Assembly: GCF_017592825.1 (NCBI RefSeq)
Contig: NZ_JAGFMD010000007.1
Location: forward strand, 213,547-277,546
Direction: 5' to 3'
DNA length: 64,000 nt
From: Roseivirga sp. E12
Lineage (GTDB): Bacteria; Bacteroidota; Bacteroidia; Cytophagales; Cyclobacteriaceae
The notes below the pieces were generated by a model. It ran no database searches, was not told the DNA's origin, and saw only the letters and a program-made list of their open reading frames with translations. Positions 53,026 through 63,500 of this stretch are shown piece by piece. Numbering within the stretch: the first letter of the stretch is position 1; every line of letters starts with the position of its first letter. The position numbers and the translations under genes are program-made.

Positions 53026-55926
53026 ATGCGCTTTCGTTTCCCTTCCAGAATCCATAACGTTTTCGATTCATTAGGCTGCTTTAGGGTTGAGTGTGTCAAA
53101 ACGCTTCGCTTAAAAGCTAAACTAATAGTCCTTTGCTTTATCGGTATAAATGGTTCGCTATTCGGTCAGGATGTTCCAAAAAACATACTGGACACCTATA
53201 GGATACGAGCTAATAACCAGTCAGAGGATGCGATTGAAGGAATTCTAACATCAATGGAGAATGCTTCTGACTCAGATTTAGTAGCGCACTACTCAATCTA
53301 CCTAAGTATCTTTTATAACCATATTGATGATACTACAAATGCAAGAAAGTACTTTCTGAGCGCTCGGGAATACTGGGGTGAGGCTGAAGTAAATGAGGCG
53401 AATCAAGACTACTTTGGTCAGCACCTATTGGGCTATTATGAGCTTAACAGAACGAAAATAGAGGTTCTGGACAGTGCGGCCAAATACATTCAGAATACAC
53501 ATGACCTACAGTATATCGAAGCTTTTAAGTGGGGTATGATTAGCCCATTTCGCCAACCTGAATCCTATAGTGAGACTTTAGAATCCCTCTTAACAAGTCA
53601 ACCTCCAATTCCCGATGTTTTAAAGGGTAGAGTGCTACTGTTGCATATGTTCACTTTGGTTAGACTGGATTTATTAGATAGCGTACTATCGACTCAGAGC
53701 CAGCTGAAAGCGATGGAAATGACTTTGAGTGATCGCTTAAATTCCACTTATGTGGCAGTTGTTGCTCAGCTTGATTTGAACAAAATCAGCGAGGCCAAAA
53801 AATCAATCAATGACACAAGGGAATTCCTTGCTTCAAATAACCTCTTGGACAATGACGACTTTGTCAGGTTCTACTATACATCACAAGAGTCATATTACAG
53901 AGCAATTGCGCAATACGATTCAGCGATAACTTACAATTTGAGGCTGAAGGAAATATTTGCCAGACAGAAACAAATACAGCCCTTGGCAATGCTCAAACAG
54001 AACCTTGCGGACTACTATAGATATCAGGAGAAGTACGTTTTGGCAGAACAGTATTATATGGAAGCCATGGAAATGCTGGATAGAGAAAGGTTCAAAAACG
54101 ACATCATCAGAATAATGACAAGTCTTAATAAGACCTGGTTAGAGGCTTCGGAGCTTGCTTCTGATCCTTCGGAGAAGCAGGGTTTGTTGGCTAAAGTCAG
54201 AGACTTGTTGTTAGAAGAGGAGCGGATCTTGCTGTCGTCCAACCTACCCCTCCTTGCCATCGACTATGATGCCATAAAAGCGAGGTTTTTAACCTTGACA
54301 GGACAATATAGGACGGCAGAAAACCTATTAAATGGTGCGATCGCTTCTTCAAATTCTGAAGGATATTACAATGGAAGATGGTGGGCCAGTATATATCTAG
54401 CGGAGCTCTATATTTTGCAAAACAAATTCGATGGGTCCATAGCACTTGCCTCGGGACTTCTAACTGATGAAGTCAATACTACTGATAGGATTAAGATACA
54501 TCAGCTCTTGATGCGTGCACACATAGGAAATGGCGACACGGAAGAGGCCCTTAAGGAGTTCGATCTCATTTCCGAAAACATAAGGGCCGAGGACGATCAA
54601 CGAGCGCTCAATCTGCTGGCTGAATATGAAGTGATGAGAGATCTGGAGAGGGAGAAAATAATTAATGAGAGTCTGGAAGCTCAGCAATTGGCCAATTCAA
54701 AATTGATTATTAGGCAGCGTATTATTATCGGGATTATTGTCTTCAGTATCTTGATAATAGGCTTCTTCTTAGTGAGACTCCAGTTCCTTAGAAAGAGAAA
54801 TTTTAGGCTTTTTGGCAAGCTGACTAAGGAGCGAGAAGAGCTGCAGTTGACTAATTCAGAATTAAGCGAAAGTGAAGCTAGTTTGAAAACTGCGCAACTC
54901 TCTCAAAATGTTATTCTCGGACAGCTCACGGTTCACCTCAATAAGATGTTCAATAGCCTGAAAGTGCTCAGAAATTTTATTCCCGAGGCGGGTAAGCTGA
55001 ATAGCGAACAACTTAAATATTTTGAACGCCTTACTGAATTGATAGAGGAGGAACGTTCATCTATTGATCAAATGATTTCTCTGAATTCGATTCTTGATGA
55101 TCATGATATTGACATCAGAAGAGTTTCGATTAATGATGTTGTAATAGATGTCAAAAAGAACATGGATAGTAGCCTAAGACTCTATGAATCGAAGTTAGAG
55201 GTTAATATGAAAGAGGACTTACTTTTTTTGGCCGATCGGAAGCTGGTCGAGCTTGTATTTATCTCGCTCATTGAGCATGGCCGAAAGAACTTGGTAAAAA
55301 AGACGCTCTCAATCGATGTCAATGCCAACGATGGGTTAAGAATTGAATTTCAGTTTGAAGGCTCATCAGTAGAGGATGAAACCATAAGAGAATGGATAAA
55401 GCCTAAACCCGGAGCTTTTAAGAGTTATTTGCTAAAACTTGTTGAGTTGAAAGACTTGATGGATGGCGACCTTCAATACCTGACCATAGGAACTTTGCAT
55501 AAGATTTCCGTCAGGCTAAATCTCATTGAGTTAAGTTCTGGTTCGAATAAGAGTCCTGTCCTTGAGCCACTTGAAATCGACTCAGTATATGATCGAATAG
55601 TGAGGTATTTGGTGGATGACAATCGCTTGGCAGACTCCGACTTGAATTTGGCTTCTCTGGCAGAAAACCTTGGTATTCCAAAGCGAAAAATTTCTTTTGT
55701 TATCAATACGCGTGAGAGAACCAATTTTAGCAAATTCTTGGCGCGGTTGAGAATCAATCAAGTCATTAACAAACTTGACAACGGTGATCATAGGCACCTC
55801 AATATTGCGGGTATAGGCTATGAAGCGGGCTTCAATTCAAAGTCTACTTTCTTCGCATCGTTTAAAGAGTTTGTGGGTTGCACCCCTGGGGAATATATAA
55901 TTTCGATCGACCAGAAAGCTTCTTAG
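53026..55926 (+). CDS. Membrane regulator: TPR sensor, degenerate histidine-kinase module, AraC-type HTH (copy 2)
   Basis: A 966-residue tandem paralogue of the preceding gene with the same order: signal-like hydrophobic stretch (residues 31-46), TPR-like region, membrane helix near 567-587, coiled coil, DHp-like and HATPase-like segments (LVFISLIEHGRKN in place of the N-box), and an AraC HTH nearly identical to copy 1 (IGYEAGFNSKSTFFASFKEF). The N-terminal 25 residues before the hydrophobic stretch are unusual, but no better ATG start exists. The very similar HTH and divergent sensor regions suggest shared or overlapping operators with different inputs. Confidence 0.82.
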   Translation: MRFRFPSRIHNVFDSLGCFRVECVKTLRLKAKLIVLCFIGINGSLFGQDVPKNILDTYRIRANNQSEDAIEGILTSMENASDSDLVAHYSIYLSIFYNHIDDTTNARKYFLSAREYWGEAEVNEANQDYFGQHLLGYYELNRTKIEVLDSAAKYIQNTHDLQYIEAFKWGMISPFRQPESYSETLESLLTSQPPIPDVLKGRVLLLHMFTLVRLDLLDSVLSTQSQLKAMEMTLSDRLNSTYVAVVAQLDLNKISEAKKSINDTREFLASNNLLDNDDFVRFYYTSQESYYRAIAQYDSAITYNLRLKEIFARQKQIQPLAMLKQNLADYYRYQEKYVLAEQYYMEAMEMLDRERFKNDIIRIMTSLNKTWLEASELASDPSEKQGLLAKVRDLLLEEERILLSSNLPLLAIDYDAIKARFLTLTGQYRTAENLLNGAIASSNSEGYYNGRWWASIYLAELYILQNKFDGSIALASGLLTDEVNTTDRIKIHQLLMRAHIGNGDTEEALKEFDLISENIRAEDDQRALNLLAEYEVMRDLEREKIINESLEAQQLANSKLIIRQRIIIGIIVFSILIIGFFLVRLQFLRKRNFRLFGKLTKEREELQLTNSELSESEASLKTAQLSQNVILGQLTVHLNKMFNSLKVLRNFIPEAGKLNSEQLKYFERLTELIEEERSSIDQMISLNSILDDHDIDIRRVSINDVVIDVKKNMDSSLRLYESKLEVNMKEDLLFLADRKLVELVFISLIEHGRKNLVKKTLSIDVNANDGLRIEFQFEGSSVEDETIREWIKPKPGAFKSYLLKLVELKDLMDGDLQYLTIGTLHKISVRLNLIELSSGSNKSPVLEPLEIDSVYDRIVRYLVDDNRLADSDLNLASLAENLGIPKRKISFVINTRERTNFSKFLARLRINQVINKLDNGDHRHLNIAGIGYEAGFNSKSTFFASFKEFVGCTPGEYIISIDQKAS

Positions 55927-56095
55927 GAGTGCGACTTTATTCTTTTTGCCAAATCCGTACTACAATACACTTTCTAGGACGATCTGTGAAATCAGTATGC
56001 ACTACATTAATTGAGCGATGGCGTTTTGAGTGGGTCCTTATTTTGTGACCCTTGAAATCTCACCTAAATAATATAAGCAACGCAATACTTAGCCC

Positions 56096-56536
56096 ATGGA
56101 TTCAAGATTTAATGGCATTCTAGAGCAGGTTTTTATAGAACAGGCAATCGATAAGCTTGAGGAGATGAAGTACAAGCTAGGTTCGGATACTTGTGATTCC
56201 GTTTGGCAAATTGAAGTATTATCTAACCTAATAGATCAATTCTACACCACTAATGTTGGTTCGAGATTCAATCACATTCTTAATCAAAGGCTGGATCAAT
56301 TCTGGTTGGATCACTCTCATCTGTTGAAAAATGATATTCTTCTTTGCGGATCAATTGTTTCTCTCAATAACGATGATGATCAAGTTTTGACCTTTTTAAA
56401 TGTAAGGGAAGAAGAGCTGTCTGAATACAAAAGTGTTGTTTCCGAGAAGTTAGAACTCAAGAAAGATCAGGACCTGTATGCTTATTTAAGCAATTACTTC
56501 GATCGCCCAATGAAGGTGGTTCGTTTGAGACCCTAG
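56096..56536 (+). CDS. Small orphan protein with a diverged LuxR-like HTH
   Basis: A 146-residue cytosolic protein, no signal. Residues 70-146 follow the C-terminal pattern of Bacteroidota TPR/Y_Y_Y regulators: RFN...RLDQFWLDHSHLL, then DILLCGSIVSL (cf. D/E-L-KLCA-xx-RL), QVLTFLNV in place of EIAxxLNI, and KLELKKDQDLYAYL in place of KLxLxxxxNLxxyL. The central HTH residues are poorly kept, so DNA binding is uncertain. It follows the two AraC-type regulators and could be a decayed or repurposed effector domain. Function unknown. Confidence 0.65.
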   Translation: MDSRFNGILEQVFIEQAIDKLEEMKYKLGSDTCDSVWQIEVLSNLIDQFYTTNVGSRFNHILNQRLDQFWLDHSHLLKNDILLCGSIVSLNNDDDQVLTFLNVREEELSEYKSVVSEKLELKKDQDLYAYLSNYFDRPMKVVRLRP

Positions 56537-57054
56537 TTTTTGTATAACACAGTACGAATTTGGGTATTCATCCCAAATTCGAACCATGGAATTTTTTATC
56601 GCACTCCTATGCCGAGTGATTTTGTCTACTTCGATTATCGAGATCAGACGGATTACGATTTTAAGCTTGGTTGGAGAATAGGCAGTCGAAATAAGTGATT
56701 TGATGTTTAGGTCATTTTCGAGAATCTCTGAGGAGAGACTTCTGTTTGCCAACCCTCCAACCAGCTTAGGAATGATCGACTGTTAGATACAATCTTTTAC
56801 AGTAGTCAATATAGTAGTGTCGATACTTGGACAACGATCATTCCTTGATTTACAGGATGCTTAGTCTTGAATTGACTCATGAGATTTCATGGGGCAAGTG
56901 AGGGGCAATTATTACTTTCCGCCAGCCAATTAATTATTGCCTGATCCCTTGGAGTTTGGATTATTTCCAAACCTCAAATCGCTAGGCTCCTGTAAATTTT
57001 TAATTCCCTTCAAAAACCCCACAACTTCATTAATCATATCAATAAATAGCACCC
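56537..57054. other. 518-base convergent intergenic region with multiple stem-loops
   Basis: No convincing gene lies here. Besides the repeat at 56555 it contains an 11-base inverted repeat AGGAATGATCG (56768-56778) / CGATCATTCCT (56835-56845), and a 9-base pair TTTACAGGA (56849-56857) / TCCTGTAAA (56988-56996) that encloses further hairpins at 56904-56914/56931-56941 and 56952-56960/56966-56975. The nested layout would fold into a branched structure. It may be a non-coding RNA, a degraded mobile element or a complex terminator. It resembles no RNA family I know. Confidence 0.4.
56555..56581. repeat. Perfect inverted repeat CGAATTTGGG / CCCAAATTCG
   Basis: 10-base arms at 56555-56564 and 56572-56581 with a 7-base loop, 19 bases after the stop of the orphan gene. 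The following T run starts about 10 bases later, so it is at best a weak terminator. The CCAAAT-CG core also occurs after each upstream regulator gene (52947 and 55949). Confidence 0.55.
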
Positions 57055-57552
57055 TTAGTTAAAACTAGATTGAGGAGTATTAAGACTAATCTTGCGATTA
57101 GGTGATGCGTTCTGATGTAGGCTGACTGAAGTTTCTTGTGAAGCAGGTCTCACTTTTTGACTATAGAAATCTTCAATTTGTTGCGCGTCTACGCCTATGA
57201 GTCCGACATTCAACCCAGCTTTGCTGAGCACAATCATTTTATCCAAACTACCAACCAGTTGATTTTGGTCAAGCTTATTCAATCCCCAGATCGGGAGTAT
57301 CTCTAGGTTCAGACTTTTATTGATTTTATGACGATGAGCCGTCAGTTCAAGCCGGCTTCCAAAGGGTACTCTTTTTAATTTGTAATCGAGCACCGTATTC
57401 AATTGTAGGCGTATGCTTGAGGTATAACCTAGTAACTTGAAGAGTACTGCCCATGGCTTCTTTACGCTATAGATCCAAGTACAGCCGTCATTCTCGAACT
57501 CATAATACTTAACAAAACTCATTATCCGACTTTTTAAATTTTTCATATCCAC
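57055..57552 (-). CDS. Unknown protein downstream of the giant adhesin
   Basis: 165 residues, no signal peptide or clear membrane helix, basic N-terminal half (NLKSRIMSFVKYYEFENDG, KLKRVPFGSRLEL) and a polar Ser/Asn/Gln-rich tail. It lies 7 bases downstream of the giant T9SS protein gene on the same strand, so it is probably co-transcribed. No family recognised. Start ATG 57552 or 57546. Confidence 0.6.
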   Translation of the reverse strand: MDMKNLKSRIMSFVKYYEFENDGCTWIYSVKKPWAVLFKLLGYTSSIRLQLNTVLDYKLKRVPFGSRLELTAHRHKINKSLNLEILPIWGLNKLDQNQLVGSLDKMIVLSKAGLNVGLIGVDAQQIEDFYSQKVRPASQETSVSLHQNASPNRKISLNTPQSSFN

Positions 57553-57559
57553 CGCTTCT

Positions 57560-60500
57560 TTATTGTTTCACCAAGATTTTGAACTTGGTAATCTGCTGAC
57601 CCAAGTTTATAGATAAGACATACAGTCCCGCTTTCAGCTTTTGGGTATCTATGGACAGTTCGTTTTGACTGTTTATTGTCATTGATCCTAATACTTGTCG
57701 TCCACCCACGGCATACAGGTGAGCTGCTTCGATACTCGAGTTTTCAGGTAGCTTTAGATAGACTTTTTCTCCAATCTGAACTGGGTTCGGATATGGTTTT
57801 TCTATGCTAAGACTTCCTGAATGTTTGATGTGTCTGATTTCTGAGTATTCGGTTTCTCCAGTAATATCATGTGACTTGAGGCGATAGTAGTTGTTTCCTG
57901 CTAAGGGGTTTTTGTCCTCATAGGTATAGGCCCTTGTTATCTCACTTGTTCCGGCTGCTGATACCTGACCAATTGCCGAATAGGTGCTGCCATTTCCTGA
58001 TCTTTCAATTGTGAAGTGACTGCTATTCTCTTCATCGGCAGTAGCCCAGTCTAATTGCACTCCGTTTGCCGTGCTTGTAGCGTCAAAGGAAAGCAGCGTG
58101 ATCGGTAAGGCATTATCTTCATTTGAGGCTAGCGTGAAATAGTTGCCATTTTGAAAGTCGACTTGAAAATTGACCAGATTGTCGCTAGCGGTAACGAATG
58201 ACTGACTGACCATGGTTGCTCCGGCAGAAAAATCTCCATCTTGGTCTACTAAAAGCACGATTTGACTTTCGTCATTGGTGCCTATACCCGTTGGCCCGAG
58301 TAGACCCGAGACATCAAATTGAACAATCACTTCCCCAATGGATTGGCTATTGTTGTTAGTGTACTCTTGTACTCTCCATTCCCTATTGAGTCGACTGATT
58401 ACTTGGAGTGGATCGAAATCAATATTTTCAGATTGATCATAAAGCGCTTCGCCATCATGACCCCAAAGCAAAGCTAGATTATCAGTCATGGTGCTTGGAT
58501 TATCTGCATTGCTAGCCTCCAGACCATCGGAATCAGAATCTAATCCTATGGTAACTATTGCATCACTATTGGCACTTTTTGATTGTCTTTGGATTATGTT
58601 GGTGTAATTGTTTCTGAAAATCCCTGCTACGTTGTTGTGAAATTGGGTGTTGGCCGATGCATCCCAAATGACAAGGTCAGTTTCAGGCGCATTCTGCCTA
58701 ATGATGTAATCACCTTCTCCACTCTCGAAGCTTGTATTGTCGCCATCAGTATCGTTTGACAGCGTAATGCCATATTTTAAGGCGAGGTAGCTTTCAATGC
58801 TTTGCCTTTCGCTGCTGTTACTAAGCAGTTGGTTGTATACAATGACTTCTGCTACCTGACCATTAAAGTAGTCGCCATTGTCACCAGAGGCAGCGATTTG
58901 GAGGGCGTTGGTGGTGCCACTGAAGCCGGAGGTAAAACTTCTTTTCACTTCGCCATTGACATAGACCTGAGAACCGTTGCTAGTCAGATCGTCATAGATA
59001 ATCGTTGCCATGCTCAGTGTGTTCGTGCCATAGAGTTGATCGATGTCAGATTCAAAACCGCTTCCGGTACTCACGGCTTGGTTTTGGGTAGCTCCTACGG
59101 CATCGATCATATATCGGCCGGTTGTAGATTTTTCTCCCCAAACCGAGCCAGAATTATCTTGAGAGGGAAGGTATACGGCTAATACGGCAAGGTCTGGGTT
59201 GGCAGCTGCATTAATGCTTAAATCAGTATTGGCAGACTGAGCCCCGGTAAATGTATAGGCGGGTTGATAGTTAATGGCAGTGCTGAGTGTTGGAGATCCA
59301 GTGAATGTAATGTTTACATTGTTGCCTGAAAGGTCATTCCAGTCAGGTGAGGATACATCTCCTCTTAGCCAAAGCATCAGGTTTTCTGGTACACCGCCAG
59401 GAACCCCCTGAAAGTTATCTCGGTAGTCTAAGTCTCCAGCATGGAGATAGTCATTATCGAAATCTTTGATTCTATCATCAAAGGTGAAGACACCTCCTCC
59501 AGAATTTAGGTAATAGCTTCCTACAGGATCGCTGAAGTCAGTGGTGTTGGCAAAGATGATGATAGCCCCTCCATTACTTTGTAATAAACCGATGTTGAAT
59601 TGACCTGAGCTTGCACCTAAATTTGTGTTGACGGCACTAATGTCGAATACTCCGTCATTGTTGGAGTCTAGGTCGAGAAAATCTGGGTTGTCGGTGCCGT
59701 CAGTATTTACGGGGTTGCTCAATGATGTTCCTCCATTATCAATATCATAACTGTCTCTAATACCGTCTGCATCTGTGTCGGTGCTGCTTGGACTGATGTA
59801 TGTACTAGTAGGCTGTGCTTCTATGGTGTCTGAAATGCCATCATTATCACTGTCAAGATCAATTCTATTTTTATGGCTATCACCATCAGTGTCGGCATCA
59901 GCAAGTGCGGTGCCGCCATTGTCTGAGTCCAGTAGATTGGCCCAGCCATCTGAGTCTGTATCAGTTATGTCATCAATTCGGCCATTTGAATCTATGTCTA
60001 CACCGCCTGCTTCAACAATATCAGGAATGCCATCGCCATCGCTGTCTAGATCAAATTTATTTTTCAGGCCATCTGCATCAGTATCGGGATTTGCTAAGAC
60101 AGTACCTCCTTCACTGGGGTCAAATGTGGCATACCATCCATCGCCATCACTATCTGACACCGTAGCAATATTTACTCTACCCAGCCCACCAGCATCTGTG
60201 CCACCAGCTTCAATAATATCAGGAATGCCGTCATTGTCACTATCCAGATCTGTGACATCTGTAATTAGGTCGCCATCTGTGTCTGGCCTTGGAAGTAGGT
60301 TTGCGCCACCCGGAGACTCATATGAGTCAGACCAGCCGTTGTTGTTATTGTCTTGAAATGTGTCAACAACTCCATTGTTATCGGTGTCACTTCCACCTGC
60401 TTCAATAATGTCAACAATACCATCATTGTCGCTATCTAGGTCTACTCTATCATCTAACCCATCCCCATCGCTGTCGCAGCTACTTGAGGCAATATAAAAC

Positions 60501-63500
60501 CAATCGAAGGGGACGTTAATTTGGCTTTGTGTGGCTGTAGAATAAGCCAAAGCCAAGATACCTACGAAGCCCGAATTGTAGAAAACTTCAAAGGTAACTG
60601 TATGCTGCCCACCAGATAATAAACGCGATCCACTGGTGCTAGAAACGGCTGGTGCTAAGCCATCATTATCTATTAACAAAGTGCCATCTACATAAAACTT
60701 GGAGCCATCACTAGAGTGTAATGTGAAAGTGTAGGTGTCAGTTGTAGGAATGTTAATAAAGCCTGTAAACCTTAATGCATAGTTTTCTGGGTTTGAAGCG
60801 CTCTCGACTGCTTGTGCAATGGTCTGGATGCCAAAACCAACTGAAGTACCTATTGCTGTAGGGTTGATAGTGGGTATGTTATCAACACTAGTATCGGTAA
60901 AGTTGCTAAAGTAAGTATAGTCTAATTGTCCAATGATTATGCAGCCTTCGTCCATATCCTGGAGCCCGTCATTGTCACTATCTAGGTCTAATCGATTCTT
61001 TAAACCGTCAAGGTCTGTATCTGGGTCAGCTAATGCGGTGCCTCCATTGGCGACATCAAAGGCATTGGCTCTGCCATCCTGATCAGTGTCTGTTGTGTCA
61101 TCAACTTGTCCATCTTCATTACTGTCGATGAGCGCAGTCCCGCCAGCTTCAAAAAGGTCAGGCACTCCATCTTGATCACTATCAACGTCTATTCTGTTTT
61201 TGAGGCCATCGTTATCAATGTCTTGATCTTCCAATAGTGAACCCCCAACTGCAGGCTCAATTGTATCAGACCATCCATTACCATTGACATCCGTAAGGGA
61301 TGAATCTTCAACTCGACCATTGTTGTTTGAATCTGTGCCCGAGGCTTCAACAACATCTGCAATACCATCATTATCACTGTCTATGTCCAGTCGATCTGGA
61401 ATATTGTCGTTATCGCTGTTGATATCTACCAGGCGTGTACCTCCGTTGTCAGGGTCGAAAACATCTGACCATCCGTCATTATCAGTATCGGTAAAGGTTC
61501 CGTCTACTCGACCATCATTATCGATATCTACGCCTCCGGCCTCAACAATATCAGGTATGCCATCGTCATCACTGTCTAGATCAAAGGAAGGATCTATACT
61601 GTCTAAGTCAGTTGCCGGATCATCTATTGCAAAAAGAAGAGAAAATGGCAGAGAGGTCTTTGTAATTGTGGAGCTCTGGTAAGAAACGGATAAGCTGGCC
61701 GTGCCTTGTGTTTCAAAAAAGTATAAAACCATGAATTCATGAATTCCTTCCGATAGAGTAACTGTACCCTGTTGCTCCTGAAGTGCATGTATGTCATCAT
61801 TGTTTACCACCTCAACCCCATCAATAAACAGTTTGGACCCATCATCTGATTCGGTATAAAAGGTATATGTATCTGCTGCCGGAATGACAATGCCACCGGT
61901 AAACCGGATGGCGTAATTAGTGGCTGGAGCACCTGAAATAGCAGCTTGTAGTGCTGGAATATTGAAGTCTAAAGAGTTAGCTTCACTGAGGGCGCCAGTG
62001 GTAGGGATGTTATCCACAGTGTTGCCTGAAGGAAGCCCACTGTAGAACTCATAGTTTATTGAAGCCGTGGTTCTGGTAAATTCTTCAATATCCATCAGTC
62101 CATCGTCATCATTGTCAAGGTCAATTTGGTTTTGAATGCCATCACCATCAAAATCGTCAAGGGCTTGAAAACAGTCACCATCAGATGGACCATCCCTAAA
62201 GTTAATTTCGCCCGCAGGGCAAACCAGGTAGTCCATATCGGCATCACCGAAAGTCTGAGCTAGGTTTACGGCCTGGAAGTTTCCCAAAGGATGGGCATAG
62301 TTATCAGAACCATGATCATTATCGAGCCCGTTAGTACCGATAAACCCATCAGTCATACCATCGTTGTTGTTGTCGGTCAGTAGTCCGGTAGACTCATCAA
62401 TGTCGAAAGTACCATCATTGTCAGAATCAAGGTCCAGATAGTCCGGGTTGTCAGCTCCGTCTGTATTGACAGGATTGTTTAGGAGAGTACCACCCGCATC
62501 ACCATCATATGAGTCTTTGAGTCCATCATTGTCACTGTCATTGTTAGTGAAACTGGCTAAGTCAGTTGAGAGCTGAGCTTCTAAATTATCGGGTAGTCCG
62601 TCATTGTCGCTATCAAGATCTAAGCGGTTGTCATAAGTGTCGCCATCGGTGTCTGGGTTGGCTAGGGCAGTGCCTTGGTCAGGGTCATATGTATCTGCCC
62701 ATCCATCATTGTCGGTATCATTGAATGTGCCATCTACTCGTCCATTGCCATCGGTATCAACTCCGCCAGCTTCAATGAGATCTGTTATTCCATCATTGTC
62801 GCTATCCAAGTCAAGGTAATTGGCAATACCATCACCATCTGAGTCACAAACATAGGAGGGTGAGGAAAAGGAAGTGAAAGGAAAAGTGGTGAAACTCACG
62901 CTAGGCGAGAAATAGGCTAGCTCCAAAAATGGGTCTACTCCCGTAGTAAAGAATAATTCTATGGTGACGGAATGCCGACCGCTGGATAGTAAGCGACTGC
63001 CAAATGCACTACCCACTCCGGCTTGTAAGCCATCATTGTCTACAAGTATGGTTCCGTCTACATAGAGCTTGGCTCCGTCACTGGAATACATAAGAAAGGA
63101 GAAAGTCTCCGTTTCAGGAATATCGATAAAGCCCGTAAATCTAAAAGAGAGGTTTTCTATGGGGGCTGTAGGCCCCTCGATGGATCTAAAAAGAGCTTCG
63201 ATATTTAGTGAGGTGGACTTTCCCGTATGATCAGGGTTTGTGGTGGGTATATTATCTACAGTATTGCCTGAAGGTGCACTGGCAAAATATTGATAGTCTA
63301 GGGAGCCAGATAGCGTACAGCCTTCTTCACCTTCCGGTAAACCATCGTTGTCACTGTCCACATCGAATCGATCTTTTTTACCATCTGTATCACTGTCTAA
63401 ATCGGCCAATACGGTGCCGCCATTGTCAACATCAAAAGTGTCTGCCCAGCCATCACCATCTGTATCCGCGGGATCATCAACTACGGAATCAAAATTGGTG

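Noticed and set aside
56486..56752. 88-codon minus-strand ORF overlapping the end of the orphan LuxR-like gene
   Set aside because: It overlaps the convergent gene by 50 bases, covers the hairpin at 56555, has no domain or sensible start context, and its composition looks random. A short similarity (VRIW) to the minus strand after 55926 comes from the repeated CCAAAT-CG element.
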